Origin: Yponomeuta sedellus | Taxonomy: Eukaryota > Arthropoda > Insecta > Lepidoptera > Yponomeutidae | DNA length: 64,000 nt | NCBI GenBank assembly: GCA_934045075.1 | Contig: OW203730.1 | Coordinates: 5,220,785-5,284,784, forward strand | Direction of reading: 5' to 3' | In this document: positions 33,105 to 44,694 of the stretch, piece by piece | Position numbering within the stretch: position 1 is the stretch's first letter | Layout: every line of letters starts with the position of its first letter | Program-made: the position numbers and the translations under genes | Notes under the pieces: generated by a model | Databases searched by the model: none | Told to the model about the DNA's origin: nothing | What the model saw: the letters and a program-made list of their open reading frames with translations, nothing else

Positions 33105-35158
33105 CACAGAACATAAAAAAAGAGTAGAAGTAGCGACATGACACATTAGTACGAAAACCAGTGTAACCAAACTGATACTTATAAACCAAACGCACACTAC
33201 GAATGCCGAGCTGCTATTGGTAAATAAAATCAATGCCGAAAAGTTGTACATCATAAAAGTTTCAATTACAATATGCACCTTTTAATAATGTTAACAATGA
33301 TCAAAGTCAAATGACAATGATGAAATTAAGGTTGACATTTTGTAGTAACGCTACTCTACACTAGATGGAACTACCGCCGTGTCGGAGCGAAAAGAACTTT
33401 TAACTACTAAGACATAAAGGTCAAAATTGAGAAACAACTACATTCTCAGTTTGGGATGGGACAATGCGAGTTCTAGATTGTCGATAGGGAGAACCTATCG
33501 ACAAATTATACCCGTACAAACAGCTTAACACATTAATGGCCGAATACGAATGCTGGTACTTAGAAGAATTTTTTACTATTTCTTTTTTGCCTACGGGTTG
33601 ACTGGTAGAAAATGCATCTTTTTCACATTATCATTTTGTGCAATAAAGATTCAACACTAATAGGGTAAATAGATGCACAAAGAAAACAATGTGGTAGATT
33701 TCATATTTTAAAATGTTCTCTTATTTAAAACTACCTTTAACCCGCTGCTTCGCGGGCGTTAGAAAATATAACACGGGAAATATCATGTATTCTAAGACTC
33801 AATTCAGATCTTTGTCTATCTGTACGCCATGTTTCATACGTTATACTAATTTTATTGATGATGGTACTAATATATTTCAATTATACGCAAGAGTCTAACC
33901 TGGAAGTGAAGCACAATTTTTCTGGTATTGCTGCATAAGTGCCACCTTCCGCCTTTTTTAGTTATTATGAAGTGTTCATGAAAATGCTCTGAATATATTG
34001 TGCTCATAGTAGTTTTGAACCAATTTTGCCTTCCTATCGCTGCCATCCATTTTACTTTCGTATTCGGTTTCTTAGGAAATCTAAACGAAAACTCACTTCC
34101 AAATTGTTTTGATTCCGAGAGGGTTGTTGTATCATTGCCAAGGTTTTCTGTTGTATTTGATTAAAATTACTTTGATAGTTTCTTAGATATTTCAGTCACT
34201 GATAAACTGGTGAAGAAAAACTATATCGCGATCTAGCTGTGCTCCAATGACAGTTTTCACATGCACAACAACCAGCCGGCGACAAGAATGAAATGAAATG
34301 AAAATGTTTATTGAGCTCATACATTACTACTTTACCCGGCCCAGTGACCGGACGGCGACCGGAAGCATTTGAAAAGGCACTTAGGGAGTAGGTATAAAAT
34401 AACAATAATTATTTTATGCCACACCTGGCAATAAAGTGGCTTTTTCCGCACGCTGCGCGTACGGAACAATCCGCTTTCTGGCCAAGTGTGGACATAAAAA
34501 GATGTACACAACACGGGAGGTAATAAAGAAAGCTCTCTATCGCATATTTACGTCCCTCGCTTGCAGCTCGGGCCGCAAACTTCTGAGATCTCGGCTTTTC
34601 TTTGTATTACCACCCTAGTTGTGTAATGTACTATTACCTACTTAGATGAATTGGAATTTACAATACCTAAGTACCGTTAAGTATGTATGACTACTACGTC
34701 ATAGACAATAAATTATCGATAGATTTTTATCATGTGTGCCCCCATCCGTAATTGAGTAGAATTCAAATTTTGACAGAAACTTCTAGAGAATGTAGACTTT
34801 CTTCGATGAAAATTTAACTTTATTAACCAGTCAATAAAGGTGATTTCACTTTCTCATTTTCGGATTGGTTTCCGTGTTCATGTCATTACAAATTTAATTA
34901 AAAATACAATGAAATACATCTTACAGATGAAATGTTACGGCATGATCGGTATATTTTGGTCCCCAACTTTTATTTTTGCTCCATAACACAGCATAACTAG
35001 GCATTTTAATCAAGTTTTCACCATTTTTTCTTTACTAGACGCGCACGGCAACTGAAGTCAACAAAACTGTCACCGACTACGCATAGGCAATACATTGCTA
35101 ATGTGAGGCACGCGGGCACCGCCCACTTACGACTTCTACTCTTTTTTTATGTTCTGTG
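33105..35158. mobile_element. 2,054-bp non-autonomous element with an 8-bp target duplication (hAT-like), copy 1
   Basis: Flanked by GTACAATC at 33097-33104 and 35159-35166. Ends are perfect inverted repeats of about 26 bp starting CACAGAACATAAAAAAAGAG. No transposase domain is readable. Small frames shared with copy 2 (for example at 33713-33898) reflect common descent, not selection. An 8-bp duplication suggests the hAT superfamily, though the first bases are not the usual CAG. Confidence 0.88.
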
Positions 35159-35166
35159 GTACAATC

Positions 35167-35921
35167 ATACTCCGTATCTGAAACGATTTCCGTGTCAAAG
35201 TACTGAGTGGAATCAAAAATACTAAAGGCCAGTTTCTGCATTGAGAAGTTCGCTCTATGAAACCGGCCCTATGTTTTTGTCGCTGGCATCAAGCAAAAAA
35301 AAAACGAAAAAACAAAAAAGAAATACTTATGTCTACAGTCTATTTATCCTTACTTAACCATATTAGTAAACAAGATTCTACCGGAAACTGTAACTTTTTA
35401 GTCGAAAATTTTTATGTTTCCACAAAAGTAGTTACCTGAACCGCTATTTTTTTAGTAACACGATGGCAATTTTATAAACAAAATTCATGAACTTGAGAGA
35501 AAGAAAATATCTAATTTTGGCATCAAATGTCAATTTAAGGTTAGAATCTTGTTTACTTTGGACAAGTAAGGATACATAGACTATATGAATCTATGGAAAA
35601 AATAAATCTGCTTACTTATGGCTGTAGCTGGACATGCCTACATGACTATCTCAGCACCATGGCTAAGATGGTCACAAACTGATCAAGGCCTCGAAAACAA
35701 GACTAGAGTTTTATTTTCGAGAAGAACTCGAGGTTTTTGAGCCTTGAAAATTAACAAGTGTGAGAATAAGTATCCTACCAGTCTAAACCTGTGATAGGAC
35801 TTATTTCAATCAAGCTATTAGCCCGAATACATCCACTGCTGGACTTAGGGCCGATTTCTGAAGAGAAAATTTCACTAAGTAAATATCTCTGGACCAATTT
35901 TTTATTCACATTTTACTTCAA
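35167..35921. other. CCR4 intron, non-coding
   Basis: AT-rich. It includes CCTTACTTAACCATATTAG and its near-inverse around 35330-35590, also echoed at 53585-53860, so a dispersed repeat is likely. No exon seen. Confidence 0.4.
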
Positions 35922-36410
35922 TTTCACATTGGATTGTTAAAGTGTAAATATTTTGATTTATAAAGTGTACATTACAATAAAAAGACTTGTCAAGATTGTT
36001 TACATTTGTTTCAGTACCTAAAAAACGGACTGTAAGTAAGTCTGTCACGCTCTTTTCTAGGAAATTCGAAGAGACAGCACTACATTTCACATTGGATTGT
36101 TAAAGTGTAAATATTTTGATTTATAAAGTGTACATTACAATAAAAAGACTTGTCAAGATTGTTTACATTTGTTTCAGTACCTAAAAAACGGACTGTAAGT
36201 AAGTCTGTCACGCTCTTTTCTAGGAAATTCGAAGAGACAGCACTACATTTCACATTGGATTGTTAAAGTGTAAATATTTTGATTTATAAAGTGTACATTA
36301 CAATAAAAAGACTTGTCAAGATTGTTTACATTTGTTTCAGTACCTAAAAAACGGACTGTAAGTAAGTCTGTCACGCTCTTTTCTAGGAAATTAGAAGAGA
36401 CAGCACTACA
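35922..36410. repeat. three tandem copies of a 163-bp unit
   Basis: Units start at 35922, 36085 and 36248 with TTTCACATTGGATTGTTAAA and end GAGACAGCACTACA. They are almost identical (one change near 36392), so amplification was recent. A spurious minus-strand frame spans one unit. Confidence 0.95.
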
Positions 36411-36540
36411 GTTAACTATTTACTTTGCGAAATTCTCAATTTAGAAACAGGCCATACCTCCTGACATGCATTTGACAGCTGGAGTAGCTTAAAAAAAGTA
36501 AAAATCGACATACCACAACTAGTGGATACTTACATAATAG

Positions 36541-37080
36541 ATTCCCAGGGGTGCGATCACGTAAGTTCTTCACTGCATGGAGTTGTCAGATTTAGCCTAC
36601 TGCGAACTGTCAGCTACACACATATTTTGACACTTTGGAGTCGTGTAAATGCTTAAGATGCTTCGGGGTGCTAACCAACGCCACCAATGGCAAAAAAAAC
36701 TTGTGTTATTATACATTTTTATTTAAAAGTGAACATGAGAAATCTATGACAACTATTTTTAGAACCTACAATCTACGAGTAGAACCTAGAATCAACAACC
36801 AACGACTTTAATCACTTTCCGCCAAAAACGGCCGTTTTTAGCGAAAATCGATTAAAGTTCTAACCTATTGATCATAGGTTCCAGACTGTAAGTTCTACAA
36901 ATAGTTGTCACAGTTGATTATAACACAAGTTTAGATTTTTTTCCATTGATGGCGCTAGTTACTCCAAAAGGCGCTAGGACTCCAAAGTGTCAAAATATGT
37001 ATATATCTGACAGTTCGGAGTAGGCTAAATTAGACAACTCCATGCAGTGAAGAACTTACGTCATCGCACCCCTGGGAATT
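36541..37080. mobile_element. 540-bp foldback element
   Basis: Left ATTCCCAGGGGTGCGAT and right ATCGCACCCCTGGGAAT begin facing arms well over 100 bp long (AGTTCTTCACTGCATGGAG faces CTCCATGCAGTGAAGAACT). A second inner pair around ACAACTATTTTTAGAACC / AGTTCTACAAATAGTTGT continues towards the centre, so almost the whole element can fold. Fragments of the family recur near 44950-45075 and 61610-61690. No target duplication was identified. Confidence 0.8.
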
Positions 37081-37227
37081 TTAATAAAACAACCTATATA
37101 TTTTTTCCATTCGTGGCGCTAGTTAGCGCCCCGAAACGCCTTAACCCGATAGAGTGGACACTTACATAATAGATCTCCAGGACCTACCTTTTCCTTCTCG
37201 GTGCTACCAACGATAAAAATATAGGTT

Positions 37228-37425
37228 TGTTATTTTTAATGCACTAACCCGTGCTAAGGACAATTTTAAAAACATATTGCGGACGTAATACGGAGAGTAT
37301 TGTAAAGAGGTTCGAAATTTCACTGATGCGGTGAGCAGTTGGAAGAGCGCTGGCACGGGTAGCCAGAGGTCGCGGGTTCGAATCCCGGCATGGGTGGAAT
37401 TTTTAGCCTCTAAATAGGTTTTTAA
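37228..37425 (+). repeat. first-family tRNA-like SINE beside the CCR4 start exon
   Basis: Starts at ATTTTTAATGCACTAACC, has a deletion in the A-box region (GGTGAGCAGTTGG), keeps GGTCGCGGGTTCGAATCC and ends AGCCTCTAAATAGG. This is about 18 bp from the splice donor of the exon at 37443. Confidence 0.75.
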
Positions 37426-37442
37426 AATATAGGTTTGCTTAC

Positions 37443-37550
37443 CTCGAGCGAGGTCCAGCCGCCTCGGCGACCGGAGGCCCGCTCCGCCTCCGACATGATG
37501 TGGTAGGTACGCGCGCTCGCGCCCTCATTCTTGTCTTTGTTGCGAGACAT
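37443..37550 (-). CDS. twin: CCR4/CNOT6 start exon
   Basis: ATG at 37550-37548 opens a 36-codon frame (MSRNKDKNEGASARTYHIMS, then RRGGWTSLE) that ends in phase 0 at donor GTAAGC. The next exon continues VTGGVRAL. YHIMS and the aromatic WTSLE-V junction match the start of CNOT6 proteins. The exon extends 8 bp upstream of the ATG to 37558, where acceptor TTTCAG shows that a 5'-UTR intron precedes it. CCR4 is the exonuclease of the CCR4-NOT complex that shortens mRNA poly(A) tails. A CpG-richer stretch with CCAAT motifs at about 38700-38900 could hold the promoter, but this is uncertain. Confidence 0.93.
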
Positions 37551-37558
37551 TCCGTCAC

Positions 37559-40270
37559 CTGAAACGATAGCCACTCGGTGAGAAGGCACGTTTGTTGATT
37601 GTGACCGTCACTAATAAACATCGTTTTTTTATCAAAATATATATTGCATGTGTGTGCTATATATATATATTGATAGAAAAACTTTTCCTCCCTTGTTTAT
37701 AATCTCCGTATTACCACATCAAGAGTTGAGCTGGAAGAGATTTCAAATGAAATAAGCGCGCCATGTACACTTTTTTTTGTATTATAATTTTGTGCTTTCT
37801 TTATATGTATAAGTAATAAAGTATATTTTTTATATCTGTGTATAATAAAAAATATTTTATCTTCTTCTTCAGGCTATATTAGTCCGCTGCTGGACATAGC
37901 CCTTCCCTAATGAGCGTCATAGCACAAGGTTGTGCCATCATTGGGGGGTAATGCCCATAATCCCCACGCTGACGGGTTGGGGCTCTCAGATTGGTGGAAT
38001 TGTACTGCAGGGGGCGCTACTGCCCACCCCCCAGTTTGATTATATTTATCTATATCAAAATGTCTGTTCAAAGTAAATAATTACTTAACATTAATTTATT
38101 TTATAGTAATAAATTTATTTTATTAATTGTCAGTATTTTTTAGAACTAAGATATTTAACATATTATTTCAAAGTAACTAATTACTTAATATGAATTTATT
38201 TAAAATTTATAAAATAATATTATTAATCATTAGCATTAAGATATTATTGCCAAGCAGGGAAGTGGATAGCAACCATGTTTTTATATGTAAGGCAGTCACC
38301 CCTAGTTTATTGTACACTAACAATCTGTTAATCTACTGTTAGCAACCTGTCAAATGTTCTTTTCTGTATGCACTTTGGCCAACAGCTGTGAACAGTAAAT
38401 TAAAGGCTTCTTAGTGTACCAGAAAAAGGGCTTAGTCTTTTGAAATTTGGTCTTTACTTAACAGATTCTACATATTATTCTAAAACCTAGAACTCGTGCA
38501 TTAAACTGGCATTAATTTTTGATATTGTTAGCTTTTTTGGCCCAAAGAGCTTTACAGGTTTTGAACCACATTCCTGGCAAGCTTTTTTTTTTTTGAACGC
38601 AGGCTTTCAACGTATCGTTTTCTTTACCTGGTACAGTGTTACACAAGAAATAAGTCTCGCGGATGTACCTGCGCAGATGACCAAATTTTGGATGTGCGGC
38701 AAGTTGATCACCAATCAGATAGTTTCATTTTATGGCAGGCCGCGCGCCTTTGTTGCTATTGGTTGATTTAACGTCATCGATGCAGGTGACTATTAGTTTG
38801 GCAATATTAGCGTGAGCGAAATAGGTAGCGCTACTGCGGCAATCAATTCTGCACCTTAACCATACCGGTTAAAGATCATGTTGAATGTACTTATAGCTTT
38901 GGGTACTTTCGTTACACTTCTTCCTAGTCTGCGCGAACGAAGATTCCCGAAGGGACTTTTATAATGTGCAGTACTGTACCGGAGAAATGAACAATACATA
39001 GAAGAGCTCTAATCTAACATTTACATACAAGCACATACATTGCTTCTGGCCCCACACTAGGATACCCTGTGTCCTGGGAACCAGAAACAGCGACACCACA
39101 AACATGTAGGTAGGTAAACATCTAAGACTTTGGGTTTTTCTGTCCCCAGCCGGGGTTCGAACCCGAGACCTCTCGCAAAAAATAGTAATACATGCGAGTA
39201 TGAAAATTTGTGTATTGTATACTATAGGAACTCTAGTATAAAACAAAGACAAAAAAAAACAACCAAGTGAGAGTCAGACTTGAACTCACTTGAATGAAGT
39301 TTGTCACTTGGTTGTTTTTTTTTAGGCCAAATAATATATTTGTCTTGTGTTTTTAGATGTAGCCTATAAACATCCCATTGCAGGGCACAGGCCTGCTCAC
39401 AAAGATAGAGTATGGAATCTATTACCACACATGGCCACCGCGGATTGGCAATTTCAAGCGCCGAGGTATTTGAACACCTTAAATACTTATGGTTTCCTCA
39501 CGATGTTTACCTTCACAGTTAGCGAGTGATATTGCTACTAGAACTTCCAAATGTACACAACTTAGAAATAGTTATTGGTACATTGGCCCAATTGCCCACA
39601 CTGGGATTGAACCTGGGTCTCTCTGGGCTACCGCCGCACTCGCTGATTCATCTATTTGTTATTTTTGTTAAATAACTAAGACAAATATGCTATTTGTCAG
39701 GGAACCCTCTGTGCATGGTTCAAGTCAGTCACGTTTTTATAAAAAGTTGGCTGAATTACTCAAGATCAGACTGAGCTAAATGCAAATAATACAATAGTAA
39801 ACTAAGCTCAGGTAGTTAGCAAATGGAAAGAGTATCTTGTACATTAATTACGCAGTTATTTACTGAAGCATAATCATTTTGTACATGCTGGTTGTCTCAC
39901 CAGTTTTGCAAATTTCACTAGTTAAACAAGACTGGCATAAAAAGTGGATTGTATGTTAAACCTGTGAATATTTGTGTAACAATACAATAGAAATGAGTTT
40001 TTTGTGTGACATACCTACTTAACTTCTTTGTATATCAGTAAGGCAGAATTAGATTTAAGAAATCATGGTTGTATTCATTTTCTGGCTGTGCAATAAAGTG
40101 TGGTTTATCTATCTATCTAAGACAGACCATCTGGGAATGAAATCAGAACAATTTTAGACCACTAAAAAACATGTGTGTTATTGAAAGAAAGGAGCATGAT
40201 TTCACTATGACTTACTTAAGTACTTTCTAGAAATCAATGTATGTCAGTAGAGCTGACTTGTCACTTCGGA
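37559..40270. other. CCR4 5' region, non-coding with repeats
   Basis: 37862-38040 is a reverse SINE copy sharing its tail with RTE LINEs. About 38690-38900 contains ACCAATCAG, ATTGGTTGA and AACGTCATCG, which is promoter-like but unproven. About 39240-39325 has AACAACCAAGTGA and TCACTTGGTTGTT as a 19-bp stem. 39355-39650 is a reverse third-family SINE. About 40075-40125 is a LINE tail (CAATAAAGTG, then ATCTATCTATC). Confidence 0.45.
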
Positions 40271-40309
40271 ACTGACCCAAATTACCAGACAATGGTAATT
40301 TGGGTCAGT
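40271..40309. repeat. perfect 17-bp hairpin with a 5-nt loop
   Basis: ACTGACCCAAATTACCA, loop GACAA, then the exact reverse complement. Confidence 0.9.
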
Positions 40310-40401
40310 ACTGAAGCAAAAACTCAGTACCCAAATAAATTATTGAGACTTAATGTAATAAAGCCCTTGCCAAAACCCAGTATTCTAGACATCATTAGGA
40401 T

Positions 40402-40463
40402 CATTTTTCCTCAAGGAACCGTGCTTAGGAAATCTCCTAAGCACGGTTCCTTGAGGAAAAATG
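40402..40463. repeat. perfect 29-bp hairpin with a 4-nt loop
   Basis: The left arm runs from CATTTTTCCTCAAGGAACC to GCTTAGGA (40402-40430). Loop AATC follows, then an exact reverse complement to 40463. It lies just downstream of the unknown minus-strand gene. Confidence 0.92.
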
Positions 40464-40686
40464 GCTTAGGACACCTTAGGATACTCTCAAAATGTATGTT
40501 GTGCAGTAAAGAGTATTATTATTGTAGTATTATTACATGTAATGTAATCCCATCCTCTACTTTAGTTGCACGTTATTTGCAAAGAAAAATTCCTTCTAAA
40601 GAACCTGATCAAAATCTTTAGGGTAACATCTGGAAAACGAATTTAGGCAACATACTCAAAACATGTGAGTCTCAAACGATCACAGC

Positions 40687-40692
40687 TTTATT
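40687..40692 (-). terminator. polyadenylation signal AATAAA
   Basis: AATAAA on the minus strand, 23 bp past the TAG of the candidate gene ending at 40715. Confidence 0.6.
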
Positions 40693-40714
40693 AAATACAT
40701 ATATATGCTTCTTG

Positions 40715-40867
40715 CTAGAGTTCATTTACACCGGAGATTTCTCCATTTCCCTCATAGTCGCTTAGGTTAGTGTATGTTGCAAGCACTGTTGCACTGCCAG
40801 TTTTGTACAAAGGGCCAAATATGAGGCTAGGTTCAAAACATGTTCTAACCTCAGATGTCCAAGGTTC
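40715..40867 (-). CDS. unidentified gene, candidate exon 3 (terminal)
   Basis: An acceptor after ACTTTGTGAG gives a phase-0 exon of 50 codons plus TAG (40717-40715), reading EPWTSEVRTCFEPS, then IFGPLYKTGSATVLATYTN and ending SGVNEL. A branch-point-like TTCTAAT and TGCTAAAC precede it. A second in-phase acceptor 18 bp further in is also possible. AATAAA follows closely. I do not recognise the family. Confidence 0.5.
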   Translation of the reverse strand, partial: EPWTSEVRTCFEPSLIFGPLYKTGSATVLATYTNLSDYEGNGEISGVNEL

Positions 40868-41555
40868 CTCACAAAGTTTTGTCAGGATTTGTTTAGCAAA
40901 ATTCATTAGAAAGAAATTGTTCTTACGTCACATACCTACCCAAGTTTCCACACAATGATTTCTTTTGATATTAGCAAATGGTATTGCTACTATAATGCAA
41001 GTGTTCTACCAATATGCTACCACTATTTAAATCATAAGAATGTTGAACAATGTCTCCACATGGCACCAATGAATACTTTCTTTTTATTGGGCCTTAGTGA
41101 ATAAATAAATGGGTGGATAATTATTTATTAATAAATCTTAACTAAAGCATGTTAAAGTAACTACCCGACTGCTACCTGCTATTCTACATGATGTTAGGTC
41201 AGGATTTGTTAAAAATTCCTCATAAGTATATTATTCTTACTAGCTATTGTGCTTCCAATCAAAACTCTTATATTGTACATATATTTCTAAGGTACATAAT
41301 AATTGTTATGAACTATGCTTTAAGTTAATATGTAATGTTTACCAAACCTTCAAGGTACTATACCCAATTTTAACAATATAGGCACAACTAAGTTAATAAA
41401 TCAATGGAAATACAAGAGAAAGTTTTCAACTTATACCACATCATTCGAATACTGTGCTACATGATGCTAAATATGTAAACAATTTAGTTGCTGCTAATAC
41501 ATAAACAACAATAAATACAGCTACAGTATTTACATTAAAGAGGGTGTAAAATTAC
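40868..41555. other. candidate intron of the unidentified gene
   Basis: AT-rich, with no repeat boundary recognised. It runs between the donor GTAATT (41555-41550) and the acceptor at 40868. Confidence 0.4.
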
Positions 41556-41747
41556 CTCAACAGCACCGCGACTGATCATTAGGCGTGCTAAAAAGTCGTA
41601 TTTTGATACAAGACTATCTTCTTTCGAGAAATAGGGACAACGGCTTTCCATAACCTCCGCTATTCGCAAGGAAGACCTAAAGGATAATGGGATAGCATGG
41701 TCACATTCAGCATCTAACGTGAGCATAAGGCATATTTCATGCAAATG
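41556..41747 (-). CDS. unidentified gene, candidate exon 2
   Basis: Acceptor AAAACCTTAG and donor GTAATT bound a 64-codon phase-0 exon. It reads HLHEICLMLTLDAECDH, then SSLRIAEVMESRCPYF and SKYDFLARLMISRGAVE. The composition is that of a soluble helical protein. No family is recognised. The three candidate exons together would give about 132 residues. Confidence 0.55.
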
Positions 41748-41811
41748 CTAAGGTTTTAATTCAGTATTCCCACGATTATTGCGTAAATGCGTATCAACTC
41801 TGTTTCTGTAC

Positions 41812-41865
41812 AGCTGACATGAAGGGAGATGGATCGACACAATAGTAGTGGTCGCCAAGCGCCAT
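41812..41865 (-). CDS. unidentified gene, candidate start exon
   Basis: ATG at 41865 opens MALGDHYYCVDPSPFMSA. A GTACAG donor after Ala would join it in phase 0 to HLHEICL. The donor is weak and the frame otherwise stops within six codons, so the start is tentative. Confidence 0.35.
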
Positions 41866-42402
41866 ATCCTACGCGAGAGAAAGCGGTGTCATCAATAAAA
41901 TATTATAATAATTGGATAGAATTTACCTTCATCTACCCCTTGAATGCTTTAACTTCGAATGGGATGATAGTAAAAGAGAAATAATGGCTGTAAACACACA
42001 AAAGCACAATCTTGACAAACACGACATCAAACTTCCATTTACCGACTGCGGCGCCTCTTGCGGCGAATTCTAGAAACTAGTTTTTTTTAAGTCAACTGGC
42101 ACAGTAGTTAAGTAGTGTGGATGGGACTGTTTATCACAGAACATCAGAGCCGAGTTTTACCTGAAAAAAAATCATAGCGCTCGTGTGCCGCCGACGGACG
42201 TTCTACCACAGATTAGATAATAGTAACTACGTAACTAACGGTGCTACGGACGGACCCTTTATAATTTGTGCGACAAACGGAAGACGACGACGGTCTTACG
42301 CTGGACGAGTGACCACAATCACTTAATTAAAGGTGTAGTGATAATTTTAAAACGATTTTCAACGCTCTTCAAGGCGTGTAGTTTCCCGCATACTAGTGTG
42401 CC
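41866..42402. other. GC-richer upstream region of the unidentified gene
   Basis: Contains CTGCGGCGCCTCTTGCGGCG (about 42047) and TGTGCCGCCGACGGACG (about 42185) in AT-rich surroundings, possibly the 5' region or promoter of the minus-strand gene. No TATA element was recognised. It ends at the hAT-like element. Confidence 0.35.
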
Positions 42403-44686
42403 CACAGAACATAAAAAAAGAGTAGAAGTCGTAAGTGGGCGGTGCCCGCGTGCCTCACATTAGCAATGTATTGCCTATGCGTAGTCAGTGACAGTTTTGG
42501 TGACTTCAGTTGCCGTGCGCTTCTAGTAAAGAAAAAATGGTGAAAACTTGATTAAAATGCCTTGTTATGCTATGTTAGAGAGCTAAAATAAAAGTTGGGG
42601 ACCAAAATATACCGATCATGCCGTAACATTTCATCTGTAAGACGTATTTCATTGTTTTTTTAATTAAATTTGTAATGACATGAACACGGAAACCAATCCG
42701 AAAATGAGAAAGTGAAACCACCTTTATTTACTGGTTAATAAAGTTAAATTTTCATCGAAGAAAGTCTACATTCTCTAGAAGTTTCTGTCAAAATTTGAAT
42801 TCTACTCAATTACGGATGGGGGCACACATGATAAAAATCTATCGATAATTAATTGTCTATGACCGTAGTAGTCATACATACTTAACGGTACTTAGGTATT
42901 GTAAATTCCAATTCGTCTAAGTAGGTAATAGTACATTACACAACTAGGGTGGTAATACAAAGAAAGGCCGAGATCGCAGAAGTTTGCGGCCCGTGCTGCA
43001 AGCGAGGGACGTAAATATGCGATCGAGAGCTTTCTTTATTACCTCCCGTGTTGTGTACATCTTTTTATGTCTACACTTGGCCAGAAAGCGACTTGTTCCG
43101 TACGCGCAGCGTGCGGAAAAAGCCACTTTAGTTAGATAGATAGAAGAGAACACTTTATTGCACAACCAGAAAAATATTACAACCATGATTCATAAATCTA
43201 AGTAATTTTATACAATTGGCGGTCTTATCGCTTAGAGCGATCTCTTCCAGACAACATTTGGATGGAGTGGATTGCATGAAGAATATAGTCGGTACGTGGT
43301 GCATGTACATAAATAATTAAATCGAAAATATATTGATAACAAACAGCAAGGGAGTGCGAGAATATAATTACTTACACCACTTTATTGCCAGGTGTGGCAT
43401 AAAATAATTATTGTTATTTTATACCTACTTCCTAAGTGCCTTTTCAAATGCTTCCGGTCGCCGTCCGGTCGCCGGGCCGGGTAAAGTAGTAATGTATGAG
43501 CTCTTGTCGCCGGCTGGTCGTTGTGCATGTGAAAACTGTCATTGGAGCACAGCTAGATCGCGATATAGTTTTTCTTCACCAGTTTATCAGTGATTGAAAT
43601 ATCTAAGAAACTATGAAAGTAATTTTAATCAAATACAACAGAAAACCGTGGCAATGATACAACAACCCTCAAGGAATCAAAACAATTTGGAAGTGAGTTT
43701 TCGTTTAGTTTTCCTAAGAAACCGAATACGAAAGTAAAATGGATGGCAGCGATAGGAAGGCAAAATTGGTTCACAACGACGATGAGCACAATATATTCAG
43801 AGCATTTTCATGAACACTTCATAATAACTAAAAAAAGGCGGAAGGTGGCACTTATGCAGCAATACCAGTAAAAAATGTGCTTCACTTCCAGGTTAGACTC
43901 TTGCGTATAATTGAAATATATTAGTACCATCATCAATAAAATTAGTATAACGTATGAAACATGGCGTACAGATAGACAAAGATCTGAATTGAGTCGTACA
44001 ATACATGATATTTCCCGTGTTATATTTTCTAACGCCCGCGAAGCAGCGGGTTAAAGGTAGTTTTAAATAAGAGAACATTTTAAAATATGAAATCTACCAC
44101 ATTGTTTTCTTTGTGCATCTATTTACCCTATTAGTGTTGAATCTTTATTGCACAAAAAGATAATGTGAAAAAGATGCATTTTCTACCAGCCAACCCGCAG
44201 GCAAAAAAGAAATAGCTAAAAATTCTTCTAAGTACCAGTATTCGTATTCGGCCATTAATGTGTTAAACTGTTTGTACGGGTATAATTTGTCGATAGGTTC
44301 TCCCTATCGACAATCTAGAACTCGCATTGTCCCATCCCAAACTGAGAATGTACTTGTTTCTCAATTTTGACCTTTATGTCTTAGTAGGTAAAAGTTCTTT
44401 TCGGTCCGACACGGCGGTAGTTCCATCTAGTGTAGAGTAGCGTTACTACAAAATGTCAACCTTAATTTCATCATTGTCATTTGACTTTGATCATTGTTAA
44501 CATTATGAAAAGGTGCATATTGTAATTGAAACTTTTATGATGTACACCTTTTCGGCATTTAATTTATTTACCAATGGCAGCTCGGCATTCGTAGTGTGCG
44601 TTTGGTTTATAAGTATCAGTTTGGTTACACTGGTTTTCGTACTAATGTGTCATGTCGCTACTTCTACTCTTTTTTTATGTTCTGTG
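42403..44686. mobile_element. 2,284-bp hAT-like element, copy 2, inverted relative to copy 1
   Basis: Flanked by AGTGTGCC at 42395-42402 and 44687-44694. It has the same ends as 33105-35158 and is collinear with it on the opposite strand. Length differences are due mainly to the nested LINE tail at 43131-43376 in this copy and a 27-bp insertion near 34287 in the other. Different target duplications show two independent insertions. Confidence 0.88.
43131..43376 (-). mobile_element. 5'-truncated LINE 3' end nested in hAT-like copy 2
   Basis: CCACTTTA at 43123-43130 is repeated at 43377-43384. The insert starts GTTAGATAGATAG (a reverse tetranucleotide tail) and contains CACTTTATTGCACAACCAG. It is absent from copy 1. 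Confidence 0.85.
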
Positions 44687-44694
44687 AGTGTGCC

